Source: an uncultured Mucispirillum sp.
Lineage (GTDB): Bacteria; Chrysiogenota; Deferribacteres; Deferribacterales; Mucispirillaceae
Length of the DNA stretch: 64,000 nt
NCBI GenBank assembly: GCA_944324495.1
Contig: CALUWN010000007.1
Span: forward strand, 44,438-108,437
Direction: 5' to 3'
The notes beneath the pieces were generated by a model. It had not been told where the DNA came from. It ran no database searches and saw nothing but the letters and a program-made list of their open reading frames with translations. The stretch's first letter is position 1. Every line of letters starts with the position of its first letter. Both the position numbers and the translations under genes were made by a program. This document shows positions 28,834 to 37,613 of this stretch, one piece after another.

Positions 28834-29880
28834 ATGAAAAGCAGGGAAATAAAAGTAGGCGGTTTATCTTTAGGTGGCACTAACCCTATATATATTCAGT
28901 CTATGACAAATACAGATACTAGAGATGTGGAAAAAACAGTAGAGCAGATATTAAACCTTGAAAAAGCAGGCTGTGAGATAATCCGCTGTGCTGTTTTAGA
29001 TGTGCAGGCAGCAGAAAGTTTAAAAACCATTAAAGATAAAATACATATACCATTAATAGCAGATATTCACTTTGACTATAAATTAGCTGTTAAATCATTA
29101 GAATCTGGTGCAGACTGTATTAGAATAAACCCGGGTAATCTTGGTGGCTATGAAAAGCTAAAAATTGTAACAGAGGCAGCAAAATCAGCAGGAGCTGCTA
29201 TTAGGGTTGGAGTTAATTCTGGCTCACTGGAAAAAGATTTACTTGAAAAATATGGCGTATGTGCAGAATCTATTGTGGAATCAGCCATAAGAAATATTAG
29301 ATATTTATATGATTTAAACTTTGATAATTTTAAAGTTTCCTTAAAATCAAGCTCAGTTCCTATGACAATTAAAGCATATCAGCTTTTTGCAGAGAAAGAT
29401 AATTCACCACTTCATGTAGGTGTTACAGAATCAGGTACAATATTTTCAGGCACTATTAAGTCAGCTGTTGGCATAGGTGCAGTACTTGCTTCTGGAATTG
29501 GTGATACTTTGCGTGTTTCATTAACTGGTGATGTGCTTGATGAAGTAAAGGTTGGCTGGCAGATATTATCAAGCCTTGATTTAAGAAGAAAAGGTCCAGA
29601 AATCATATCGTGTCCAACCTGCGGAAGAACTGAAATAAACTTAATTGATTTAGCAGAAAAAGTGGAAAATATGCTTCAAACTTCAAATAAGATTATAAGT
29701 GTTGCTGTTATGGGCTGTGCTGTTAATGGCCCGGGGGAAGCAAGGGAAGCAGATTACGGAATAGCAGGCGGCATAAAACAGGGGCTTATTTTTAAAAAGG
29801 GGCAGATTATAAAAAAGGTAGATGAAAATATGCTTTTAGAAGAATTTGCAAAAATATTACAAAATGATGGTGTAATATAA
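28834..29880 (+). CDS. ispG: 4-hydroxy-3-methylbut-2-en-1-yl diphosphate synthase
   Basis: In-frame ATGs at 28789 and 28825 exist, but MKSREIKVGGLSLGG at 28834 aligns with IspG N-termini, giving 348 residues. The TIM-barrel part begins with IQSMTNTDTRD. The [4Fe-4S] ligands C260, C263 (SCPTCGR), C295 and E302 (GCAVNGPGE) are present with the same relative spacing as E. coli C270, C273, C305 and E312. It converts MEcPP to HMBPP in the MEP isoprenoid pathway. It opens a 13-gene plus-strand run; the metal ABC transporter begins three bases after its stop. Confidence 0.96.
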   Translation: MKSREIKVGGLSLGGTNPIYIQSMTNTDTRDVEKTVEQILNLEKAGCEIIRCAVLDVQAAESLKTIKDKIHIPLIADIHFDYKLAVKSLESGADCIRINPGNLGGYEKLKIVTEAAKSAGAAIRVGVNSGSLEKDLLEKYGVCAESIVESAIRNIRYLYDLNFDNFKVSLKSSSVPMTIKAYQLFAEKDNSPLHVGVTESGTIFSGTIKSAVGIGAVLASGIGDTLRVSLTGDVLDEVKVGWQILSSLDLRRKGPEIISCPTCGRTEINLIDLAEKVENMLQTSNKIISVAVMGCAVNGPGEAREADYGIAGGIKQGLIFKKGQIIKKVDENMLLEEFAKILQNDGVI

Positions 29881-29883
29881 AGT

Positions 29884-30783
29884 ATGAAGAAAATATATTT
29901 AGTATTTATAATTTTATTATTTGTATTTACAGGCTGTCAGGTAAAAACTATAAAAGATAAAGATAAATCAGTTATTATGTGTTCTACTGAAGTGATAGAT
30001 GATTTAGTTCGTGCAGTCGGTGGTGATTTTATAGAAACAAGCCTTGCTATCAAAAGTGGTAACGACCCACACTCTTTTTCTGCCACAGAGCGTGATATTA
30101 TCCGTATTACAGACTCTTCTCTTATTGTTTATAATGGTGGCGGCTTAGAAGGAAGGCTTGAATGGGCTTTAAGTAAAATTGGCAATATTACACCAGCTGT
30201 ATCAATTATAAAAAATATCCCAGAAGATAAACTTATATATAAAGATAAAGTGTTAAACCCACACATTTGGCATGATGCTATGCTTTGGAAAAGTGTGGTT
30301 ACATTCATTGCTGATAATCTTGTAAAAATGAATGAGGAAAATAAGCAGGTATACTATCAAAATGAAGAAATAGTATTATATACACTTACATCTCTTGATA
30401 AATATATAAAAGAGCAGGTTGCGCTTATTCCAAAAGAAAAACGTGTGCTCGTAACAGAGCATGATGCTTTTGCATATTTTGGTAAAGCATATGGGTTTGA
30501 AACACTATCTATTCAAGGTATAAGCACTTATTCTGAAGTATATTCTATTGATATTAATGAGTTAGCTGATATATTAATAGAGAAAAATGTTGATACTATA
30601 TTTTTAGAAGCTACGGTGCCAGCAAGAAATATTAAGCTTTTACAGTCCACATTAAAAGCAAGAGGCCATTTTGTAAAAATAGGCGGCACACTTTATGCAG
30701 ATACTTTAGGTCATAATAACACATACGATAAAATGATGCGTCATAATATTGATACAATAGTCAGGGCATTATCAAATAAATAG
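29884..30783 (+). CDS. zinc/manganese ABC transporter substrate-binding lipoprotein (TroA/ZnuA family)
   Basis: Signal peptide with lipobox FTGC, so it is anchored at Cys18 on the periplasmic side. Cluster A-I metal ligands are visible: H in NDPHSF, H in NPHIWH, H in TEHDAFAYFGKAYG, and D in LYADTLG. The third ligand being histidine matches TroA rather than the Glu of PsaA/MntC, so Zn2+ or Mn2+ are both possible. There is no long His-rich loop as in ZnuA. The ATPase and two permease genes follow in order. Confidence 0.92.
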   Translation: MKKIYLVFIILLFVFTGCQVKTIKDKDKSVIMCSTEVIDDLVRAVGGDFIETSLAIKSGNDPHSFSATERDIIRITDSSLIVYNGGGLEGRLEWALSKIGNITPAVSIIKNIPEDKLIYKDKVLNPHIWHDAMLWKSVVTFIADNLVKMNEENKQVYYQNEEIVLYTLTSLDKYIKEQVALIPKEKRVLVTEHDAFAYFGKAYGFETLSIQGISTYSEVYSIDINELADILIEKNVDTIFLEATVPARNIKLLQSTLKARGHFVKIGGTLYADTLGHNNTYDKMMRHNIDTIVRALSNK

Positions 30784-30820
30784 CATATAAGTTTAAAAAA
30801 AAATAGATGGATTAGGCAAA

Positions 30821-31627
30821 ATGATTAGAACATACTCATCAAAAGAACATATAGAGCAGTTAAATGTAGCAGTAAAATGTGAAAATGTAACTGTTGAATA
30901 CAAGGGCAGACCAAATCTTCTAAATATTAATATGGAAGTTCCAAGTGGTGTACTTTTAGCAGTACTAGGCCCTAATAACTCTGGAAAGACAACACTTTTA
31001 AAAACAATAGCAGGGGTGGAAAAACCAACTGCTGGTAATATTTATATTTACTCTCGCCCAACTCATGCATTAAAAAACGATGTGGCATATGTGCCAGAAC
31101 GTAATCATGTCAACTGGGATTTCCCTATTAATCTTTTTGATTTAGTGCTTATGGGTTCATATAACAGGCTTCGCCGTGCAGAACAGCCCCATAAAAAAGA
31201 TAAAATAGCTGTAAAAGAGGCATTAGAACGTATGGGGCTTGAAAAGCTTGCTAAAAAAAGCATATGTGATTTATCCCGCGGGGAAAAGCACAGAGCATTA
31301 ATTGCAAGAGCTTTAGTGCAGGATGCAAGAATATATATTATGGATGACCCAATGGTTGCAGCTGATGAAGAAAGCATCAATATTATAGTTGAAGTGCTGC
31401 AGGAATTAAGGGCTAAAAAGAAAACAGTTATAGTATCTCACCATGATTTTGTTACAATTCCTAGGTATTTTGATATGGTGGCACTTTTAAATGTGAAGCT
31501 TTTAGGAATAGGTAAAACTGAAGATATCTTAACAGAAGAAAATTTTGAAAAAACATATGGTATGAGTGCAGGTATCATAAAAAATATCAGACTTTATATG
31601 GATGAAAGCCATGATAGAACTAAGTGA
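30821..31627 (+). CDS. metal ABC transporter ATP-binding protein with atypical motifs
   Basis: A 268-residue TroB/MntB-like ATPase. Walker A is GPNNSGKT (50-57) and the switch histidine is in SHHDF (about 207-208). Three usual residues are changed: the Q-loop glutamine is E93 (VPERN), the signature is LSRGE (151-155) instead of LSGGQ, and the catalytic glutamate after Walker B is D176 (IYIMDDP). The WDFPINLFDLVLMG block is typical of metal importers. It is adjacent to its binding protein and overlaps the next permease gene by 26 bases, so it is surely the partner ATPase, perhaps with slowed hydrolysis. Confidence 0.9.
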   Translation: MIRTYSSKEHIEQLNVAVKCENVTVEYKGRPNLLNINMEVPSGVLLAVLGPNNSGKTTLLKTIAGVEKPTAGNIYIYSRPTHALKNDVAYVPERNHVNWDFPINLFDLVLMGSYNRLRRAEQPHKKDKIAVKEALERMGLEKLAKKSICDLSRGEKHRALIARALVQDARIYIMDDPMVAADEESINIIVEVLQELRAKKKTVIVSHHDFVTIPRYFDMVALLNVKLLGIGKTEDILTEENFEKTYGMSAGIIKNIRLYMDESHDRTK

Positions 31628-32510
31628 TACATTTATTTTTGATACAATGCTTAAAAGCTCATCGCTTTTAGGTTTAAGTGCAGGGATGCTTGGCGTTGTT
31701 ATTTCATACCAAAGAAGAAGTATTGAAATTAATGCTCTTGCTGCTGGCTCTTTTGTGGGTATACTAGTTTTTTATCTTTTAGCAGGGGTGGGAATATATT
31801 TAAGCTCATATTTTTCTGGTGAAATTGATAAATATGTGTTTTCATTTACTGGCTCAATTTTTGGGGCATTGTTTATGATTATACTTTTAAATATCTTATA
31901 TAAAACAGACAGGCTTCATATGCATATTATCCAAAGTTTAATGACTGCTGTTATGCTTGGTGTTGGTATTACATTAATCACTTATATCCGCCAAACTGGT
32001 GGTGCATTAGATTCTGGAATAGAGATTTATCTTTTTGGAGAAACAACTTCTCTTAACAGTGAAGAATTTGATTTTTTAAGAATAATCGCTGTGGCTGCTG
32101 TAGTTTTACTGCTTCTTTATTTTAGAAGACTGAAAATTGTAATATTTAATAAAGATATAGCAAGAACAACCCATTTCCATGTATCCTTTTATTATACGCT
32201 TATTAATATAATGGTCATATGCTTAGTTGCATTTTCTATTAAGATTATGGGTGTATTTTTAACTGTTGCCATATTTTTAATACCTGCAGTTACTGCTAGA
32301 CTTTGGAGTAACAGATTATTTATTATAATGATTTTAGCTGGTGTTTTTGGAGCAGTTAGTGGTACATTAGGCACTATTGTTTCTGGTACACTAGGGAATA
32401 TGACTTTAGGTATAGCTATTACACTTATTTTGGCAGTTTTCTTTTTAGCATCCCTTATAATATCACCTTATAAAGGGCTTGCAGGAAAACTAATCAAATA
32501 TATGAGGTGA
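31602..32510 (+). CDS. metal ABC transporter permease 1 (TroC/ZnuB family)
   Basis: About 300 residues with eight or nine hydrophobic helices and the family blocks SSLLGLSAGMLGVVISYQRR at the start and KIMGVFLTVAIFLIPAVTARLW in the coupling region. It forms half of the membrane channel with the following permease. A second in-frame ATG at 31611 is an equally possible start. It overlaps the ATPase gene, indicating coupled translation. Confidence 0.9.
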   Translation: MKAMIELSDTFIFDTMLKSSSLLGLSAGMLGVVISYQRRSIEINALAAGSFVGILVFYLLAGVGIYLSSYFSGEIDKYVFSFTGSIFGALFMIILLNILYKTDRLHMHIIQSLMTAVMLGVGITLITYIRQTGGALDSGIEIYLFGETTSLNSEEFDFLRIIAVAAVVLLLLYFRRLKIVIFNKDIARTTHFHVSFYYTLINIMVICLVAFSIKIMGVFLTVAIFLIPAVTARLWSNRLFIIMILAGVFGAVSGTLGTIVSGTLGNMTLGIAITLILAVFFLASLIISPYKGLAGKLIKYMR

Positions 32511-32514
32511 GCAG

Positions 32515-33639
32515 ATGTTTTCTATGGAATTTGAAATTGTAATCGTAATTATATTATCTGCAATCACCTGCTCTATACCCGGGGCATTTTTAGTAATGCG
32601 TAAAAATTACTATGCAGCAGATACTGCTAACCGTTCTGCTATGCTTGGTATTGCAATAGCACTTATTTTTTCATCATTTTTATCATCCCCTTTAGTTATA
32701 GTACTTGGTTCATTAACAGCTATTTTAGGTATGTATTTGGTGAAAAAGATAAAAGGCTTAACTCATTTTAGAGCAAAGGGTATATCTATTATTGTATCAT
32801 CAACTCTTTTATGTTTTGGTATTTTAATAGCATCAAATATATCTCTTAATAATTCGGCAGAATTTGATTTATCAATTATATATCTTGGTGATACTGCCTT
32901 TACTTCTTTTAACCGTCTGCGTATTGCAGGTATTGATATTGGTTCATATGCATTTTATTCAATATTAATTATAATGATTATAAATATTATTATAGTTATG
33001 GTTTATTATAAAGAATTTAAAATAGATGGGGTTGATAAATATTATGCAGCTTCAATTGAAATGAAAGAAGAAACCATTGATTTTATACTTGTAATTATGA
33101 CAGCCTTAAGCGTTTCAGTATCATTTCAAACAGCAGGTATATTTATGACATCTGCTTTTATTTTAGGCCCAGCTGCAGCTGCTCTTTTTTATACAAAACG
33201 GCTTTCTACACTGGCAATAGTATCTGTTTTTCTTTCTTCAATTGCCTGCCTTGTGGGCTTTAGTATAGCTTGGCCTGCTGAAGTTTCTATTTCTGGTGCT
33301 ATTGTATCATTTATTGGTATATTATTTATATTATCAGTACTTTTTGCTCCAGAAGAAGGTATTATAAAAAAATATTTTGATTATCTGGCAGAGCAAAAAA
33401 AACTTGATGAATATATTATTTTAGATATATTAAATACTCAAAGTATAGATACATCCTCATCTGCTTTAATAGAAAGGCTGGCAAAATCCCTTAACTGGAA
33501 ATTTTTAAGAGTTTCATACCTTGTAAATAAATTAAAAGCAGATAAAATGTTAGAAGAAGTGAATGGGTATATTTACCTTACATTAGAAGGAAAATATGAA
33601 ATAGATAAATTTATGAAAACTCAAAACTGTTTTCACTAA
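32515..33639 (+). CDS. metal ABC transporter permease 2 with C-terminal winged-helix-like extension
   Basis: Residues 1-280 are a TroD-type permease (SIPGAFLVMRKNYYAADTANRSAMLG; FQTAGIFMTSAFILGPAAAALF). The last ~90 residues, after APEEGIIKKYFDYLAEQKK, are soluble: DEYIILDILNTQ, ALIERLAKSLNWKFLRVSYLVNKLKADKMLEEVNGYIYLTLEGKYEID. This reads as a winged helix of the MarR/DtxR kind, with a recognition-like helix and a wing. Comparable permease-HTH fusions are known in some Mn/Zn systems. It may sense metal or simply stabilise the complex. GTGAG precedes the ATG. Confidence 0.88.
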   Translation: MFSMEFEIVIVIILSAITCSIPGAFLVMRKNYYAADTANRSAMLGIAIALIFSSFLSSPLVIVLGSLTAILGMYLVKKIKGLTHFRAKGISIIVSSTLLCFGILIASNISLNNSAEFDLSIIYLGDTAFTSFNRLRIAGIDIGSYAFYSILIIMIINIIIVMVYYKEFKIDGVDKYYAASIEMKEETIDFILVIMTALSVSVSFQTAGIFMTSAFILGPAAAALFYTKRLSTLAIVSVFLSSIACLVGFSIAWPAEVSISGAIVSFIGILFILSVLFAPEEGIIKKYFDYLAEQKKLDEYIILDILNTQSIDTSSSALIERLAKSLNWKFLRVSYLVNKLKADKMLEEVNGYIYLTLEGKYEIDKFMKTQNCFH

Positions 33640-33655
33640 AATTTAGGAGAAATTT

Positions 33656-33961
33656 ATGGCAAAAATAAGATTAGTAAAATTAATAAGTGGTGATTTTGTA
33701 ATAGGTGTTGATGAAGAAGAAAAAAAAGGCATAAAAAATATTGGTTCATTACAGTTTGTACCTGCTGAAAACGGCGGTATGTCTGTAGCACTTATTCCTT
33801 ATGGTTTTCCATTTGAAGATGAGTTTAAAGGGTTTGTTGGTAACGATAAAGTTCTTTATGAAATTGAAAAAGTACCAGAAGATTTGCAAAATAAATATAC
33901 AGAAGCAACTTCAGATATTAAATTAATATCAGGCAGCAATAACGGAAATATAATATTATAA
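33656..33961 (+). CDS. small Sm-like protein of unknown function, 101 aa
   Basis: Not confidently assigned. The strand pattern KIRLVKLISGDFVIGVDEEE, then I.NIGSLQFVP, then SVALIPYGFPFED, resembles the compact Sm-like beta barrels seen in phage-encoded and bacterial small proteins, where a short helix precedes an Sm1/Sm2-like pair of strands. It has no membrane helix. It is embedded in the metal-transport/Nudix operon (17 bases after the permease, 1 base before the Nudix start), so it is surely expressed. RNA binding would be an inference only. Confidence 0.6.
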   Translation: MAKIRLVKLISGDFVIGVDEEEKKGIKNIGSLQFVPAENGGMSVALIPYGFPFEDEFKGFVGNDKVLYEIEKVPEDLQNKYTEATSDIKLISGSNNGNIIL

Positions 33962-33962
33962 T

Positions 33963-34499
33963 ATGAAAAAAGACTGGAAATTTTTAAAAGAAGAAAAAGT
34001 TTTTAATGATAATATATTATCTATAAGACACTTAGAATACAGCTATGCAAAAGTAGATAAAAGCATGGTTTTTACTGTGCAGGATATGAGCAACTGGGCA
34101 ATAATTGTGCCTGTTTTAAAAAATGGTGATATGGTTATTGTAAACCAGTTTAGAGCAGGAACAGATAGTGATACTTTAGAATTTCCGGGTGGAGCAATAA
34201 ATAAGCAGGAAGAGCCAGTAAAGGCAGCAGAGCGAGAATTAGAAGAGGAAACAGGGCTTAAGGCTGAAAAAATTATACCTATTGGTGTAATGGACCCAAA
34301 CCCTGCTTTTATGACAAATAAATGTTTTGCTTTTGCTGCCCTTGGCTGTAGTTTTACAGGCAGTACATCTCTTGATATGTTTGAAGATGCAAAAGCACAA
34401 GTTATAAGCGAAAAAGATTTGCAAAATAAAATAAAAAACGGAGAATTTAGCCAAAGTTTATCTATTGCTGCTTATTTGCTTTATAAAAATAATCTATAA
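33963..34499 (+). CDS. Nudix hydrolase (ADP-ribose pyrophosphatase-like)
   Basis: A 178-residue enzyme with a perfect Nudix box starting at the GGAINKQEEP turn and running through REL-EEETGL (G-x5-E-x7-RE-U-xEE-x-GU). Upstream LEFPGG and downstream MDPNPAFMTNKCF fit the ADP-ribose/nucleoside-diphosphate-sugar pyrophosphatase branch, which cleaves X-diphosphate links to clear reactive nucleotides. The exact substrate is not set by sequence. It shares its last base with the first base of hemW. Confidence 0.9.
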   Translation: MKKDWKFLKEEKVFNDNILSIRHLEYSYAKVDKSMVFTVQDMSNWAIIVPVLKNGDMVIVNQFRAGTDSDTLEFPGGAINKQEEPVKAAERELEEETGLKAEKIIPIGVMDPNPAFMTNKCFAFAALGCSFTGSTSLDMFEDAKAQVISEKDLQNKIKNGEFSQSLSIAAYLLYKNNL

Positions 34500-35578
34500 T
34501 GCGTGGCCTTTATATTCATATACCATTTTGTAAAAGTTTGTGTCCATACTGCCACTTTTATTCTATAGATGATAGTAATATTGAATTACAAATACGTTAT
34601 GTAGATGCATTAATCAATGAAATGCAAAGTCTTGAAAATAAGTATTTTGATACTATATATATAGGTGGCGGCACTCCTTCAGCTTTAAATATAAGTGTGC
34701 TTGAAAAACTGTTATATGCTGTGGATAGCAATATTTCCTATGGTGGATATGAGTTTAGTATTGAAGCAAACCCAGAAAGTGTTAGTGATGATTTTGTATC
34801 ACTTATTAAGGAAAGTCAAATCTCGCGTGTATCTTTAGGTGTGCAAAGTTTATATGATGATGTTTTAAAACTTTTAGGAAGAATACATTCAAGCCATCAG
34901 GCAATTATGGCAGCAGATAAAATACTCAATATTAATAAAGACTTAAATATGGATATAATTTATGATATACCATATACAGATAATAAAAAAAGTATTAAAA
35001 CATTAGAAAAAATAATAAAAATAAACCCAAGCCATATTTCAGCCTATTCATATGATGCTGAAGATACGGGATATTTAAAAGGTTTTAATAATGATGATAC
35101 ATTGTTTTTAGAAGTGGAAGAACTATGTGAAAAAAATGGTTTTTATAAGTATGAAACTTCTAATTTTGCAAAAATTGGTAAAGAAAGTATCCATAACAGC
35201 CTTTACTGGCAGGGTGAAGAATATATTGGGCTTGGCGTATCTGCTCATTCTATGGTTTATCTTGAAAAAAACAGCAGAAAACGTTATAATCATGGTAATG
35301 ATATAGAAAGCTATATAGCAAGCCCAAATAATGTAGAAAATGTTGAAATAATATCCAGCAGTGATGCATTATTAGAAGATATTATTTTTGGACTGCGTTT
35401 AAAAAAAGGTGTAAATATAGAAAAACTTGAAAAAAAGTTTGGCAAAATAAATAAAAATTTGTTAAATAAAATAGAAGATAATATAGAAAAAGGATTATTA
35501 ATAAGGGAAGGTGTATGGTTAAAAACAACAGAAAGGGGAAGCCTTGGTTTAGAATGGGTTTCTTGTTCATTACTATAA
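34499..35578 (+). CDS. hemW: radical SAM heme chaperone HemW-like protein
   Basis: A 359-residue member of the HemN/HemW family. The cluster motif is C11-x3-C15-x2-C18 followed by HF, so position 20 is Phe. True coproporphyrinogen dehydrogenases have Cys there (CxxxCxxCxC), hence HemW, which binds and hands on heme, is the better name. GGGTPSALN, EANPESV and GVQSLYDDVLKLLGRIHS are family blocks. The next gene, a tetrahaem cytochrome, starts 64 bases inside this gene, which suggests a link between heme trafficking and cytochrome maturation. Confidence 0.9.
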   Translation: MRGLYIHIPFCKSLCPYCHFYSIDDSNIELQIRYVDALINEMQSLENKYFDTIYIGGGTPSALNISVLEKLLYAVDSNISYGGYEFSIEANPESVSDDFVSLIKESQISRVSLGVQSLYDDVLKLLGRIHSSHQAIMAADKILNINKDLNMDIIYDIPYTDNKKSIKTLEKIIKINPSHISAYSYDAEDTGYLKGFNNDDTLFLEVEELCEKNGFYKYETSNFAKIGKESIHNSLYWQGEEYIGLGVSAHSMVYLEKNSRKRYNHGNDIESYIASPNNVENVEIISSSDALLEDIIFGLRLKKGVNIEKLEKKFGKINKNLLNKIEDNIEKGLLIREGVWLKTTERGSLGLEWVSCSLL

Positions 35579-35838
35579 TATTTACGGTAACTGTTTTATC
35601 AGAGGCAGTAATAGCAGGATGTGCTGGTGATTGTATGACATGCCACCCAAAACTTATAGGTGATATAACTCATATGCCATTAAAAACTTGTATTCAATGC
35701 CATGAGCCAGTACAAAATAAAGCGTTGGAGCAGGCAAAAGGCGGTTGTGGGGACAGGTGTTTTCAATGCCATGCATCTTGGCCTCGTGATGGCTATCACG
35801 CACCGCTTGATAACTGCCTTGACTGTCATGAAAAATAA
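35515..35838 (+). CDS. small periplasmic tetrahaem cytochrome c
   Basis: A 107-residue protein with a basic N-terminus and hydrophobic signal (about 14-34), then four CxxCH haem sites: C40MTCH44, C59IQCH63, C82FQCH86 and C101LDCH105, plus two extra cysteines (36, 78). Additional histidines (53, 94) could be distal ligands. It is probably a periplasmic electron shuttle, as in other anaerobes rich in multihaem cytochromes. GGGAAGG supports the ATG at 35515, so it overlaps hemW by 64 bases in another frame. A later ATG at 35554 is possible. Confidence 0.9.
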   Translation: MVKNNRKGKPWFRMGFLFITIIFTVTVLSEAVIAGCAGDCMTCHPKLIGDITHMPLKTCIQCHEPVQNKALEQAKGGCGDRCFQCHASWPRDGYHAPLDNCLDCHEK

Positions 35839-35852
35839 ATAATGAGGGTAGA

Positions 35853-37601
35853 ATTATAAAAAAAGTATTTAGGTTAATGTGGCCCTATTTTGCGCCATAT
35901 AAATGGTTAATGTTTTTAGCGATTACTGCTTCCATAATTACTGCATCTACAAATGGTGCATTAGCAGTTGCTGTAAAGTATGTATTTGATGATATGTTTA
36001 AGCCAAACGATTATACATATCTTTATATTTTACCGATTGTGGTTGTAGTAATATATGTTGCTAAAAGTGGCTTTTTATTTATGCAGGGCTTTTTAATGAG
36101 CTATATAGGTAATAAAGTTATTGAAAAACTGCGAAATGAAACATTTGAAAAAATGGTGCGTCTGCCTGTAAAATATTATTCAAACCAATCAACTGGCGTA
36201 TTAATGAGCCGTATTACAAATGATATTAACTTAGTTCAATCATCTATCCCTACTATTATTAGTATGTTTAGGGCAGTGCTTACTATGGTAGGCTTAATAG
36301 GTGTAATTTTCTATATGAACTACCAGCTTGCATTAATTGCACTTGTTTTATATCCAATATTTATTTTCCCACTTTCTATTATTAGTAAAAAGTTAAGAAA
36401 ATACAGTCACTTAGGTCAGGAAAGAATGGGTGATTTAACAAGTGTATTGCAAGAATCTTTTTCTGGTATCAGGGTTGTAAAAGCCTTTGTGGCAGAAGAA
36501 AAAGAGGTAGACCGTTTTGAAAAAGCAAACGCCCAGACTATTAAATATGCAAATAAAAGTGTTTTAGCTGGTAACCTTGCTTCCCCGTTAACTGAAGCAT
36601 TAGGCTCTTTTGGTATAGGGGCAGTACTGCTTATGGGTGGTTATCAAGTAATAAGTGGCACTTCTACAACTGGTACTTTTATTGCCTTTTTAGCAGCACT
36701 TGTACAAATTTATGAGCCTGTAAAATTATTTGCCAACTCAAATAACGCATTACAGGCTTCAATTGCAGCAAGTGATAGAGTATTTTCTATGTTTGATGAA
36801 GAAGATGAAGTTATAGAAAATAAAGGTACAATCACATGTAATGCAGAAGGAAAAGATATAGAGTTTAAAAACGTAAGCTTTAAATATGATAATGATATAT
36901 ATGCTTTAAAAGATGTATCATTTAAAGTAAAAGCTGGCTCAACTGTTGCTTTTGTTGGCCCTAGTGGTGCAGGGAAAACTACTATGGCACATTTAATACC
37001 ACGCTTTTATGATGTAACAGATGGTGCAATATTAATAGGTGGTGTAGATATTAAAGAGTATGATTTATACTCATTAAGGCATAATATTGCAACTGTATCT
37101 CAAGATGCGTTTTTGTTTAATGATACCATTAGAAATAATATAAGTTATAGTAAAGCAAATGCAACAGATGAGGAGATAAAGAAAGCTGCTCGTGCTGCTT
37201 ATGCTGATGAATTTATAGAAAGTTTTCCTGAAAAGTATGATACATTATGCGGTGAACGTGGTGTAAAACTTTCAGGCGGGCAGAAACAGCGTGTAACAAT
37301 TGCAAGAGCATTACTTAAAAACCCACCAATACTAATTCTTGATGAGGCTACAAGTGCACTAGATACTGAAAGTGAAAGAGTGGTACAAAAAGCATTAGAT
37401 AACTTAATGCAGGGCAGAACATCTTTTGTGGTAGCTCACAGGCTTAGCACTATTTTAAATGCAGATATGATAGTTGTATTTAATAAAGGCGGTATTGAAG
37501 CAATAGGCAGACATGAAGAAATTTTAGTAAGCTCACCAACATATAAAAAGCTTTATGAAATGCAGTTTAAAATAGAAGAAATGGAACAAGAAATGCTCTA
37601 A
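35853..37601 (+). CDS. msbA: MsbA-type lipid A / LPS-core ABC exporter
   Basis: Half-transporter of about 582 residues: six membrane helices, then an ATPase with GPSGAGKTT (Walker A), KLSGGQKQR (signature) and ILDEATSALD (Walker B/D-loop). It flips lipid A-core across the inner membrane. The first ATG (35877) has only AGG three bases away and would cut the conserved FRLMWPYFAPYK start. The GAGGG at 35844-35848 instead serves ATT (35853) or ATA (35856), giving IIKKVFRLMWPYF. A non-AUG start is therefore likely. The following genes add LPS core sugars, and lpxK follows. Confidence 0.9.
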   Translation: MIKKVFRLMWPYFAPYKWLMFLAITASIITASTNGALAVAVKYVFDDMFKPNDYTYLYILPIVVVVIYVAKSGFLFMQGFLMSYIGNKVIEKLRNETFEKMVRLPVKYYSNQSTGVLMSRITNDINLVQSSIPTIISMFRAVLTMVGLIGVIFYMNYQLALIALVLYPIFIFPLSIISKKLRKYSHLGQERMGDLTSVLQESFSGIRVVKAFVAEEKEVDRFEKANAQTIKYANKSVLAGNLASPLTEALGSFGIGAVLLMGGYQVISGTSTTGTFIAFLAALVQIYEPVKLFANSNNALQASIAASDRVFSMFDEEDEVIENKGTITCNAEGKDIEFKNVSFKYDNDIYALKDVSFKVKAGSTVAFVGPSGAGKTTMAHLIPRFYDVTDGAILIGGVDIKEYDLYSLRHNIATVSQDAFLFNDTIRNNISYSKANATDEEIKKAARAAYADEFIESFPEKYDTLCGERGVKLSGGQKQRVTIARALLKNPPILILDEATSALDTESERVVQKALDNLMQGRTSFVVAHRLSTILNADMIVVFNKGGIEAIGRHEEILVSSPTYKKLYEMQFKIEEMEQEML

Positions 37602-37613
37602 AAAGGATAATAT

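Noticed and set aside
29884..33639. Naming the metal transporter strictly as a zinc (znu) or manganese (mnt) system
   Set aside because: The binding-protein ligands match TroA, which handles both metals, so sequence alone does not decide.
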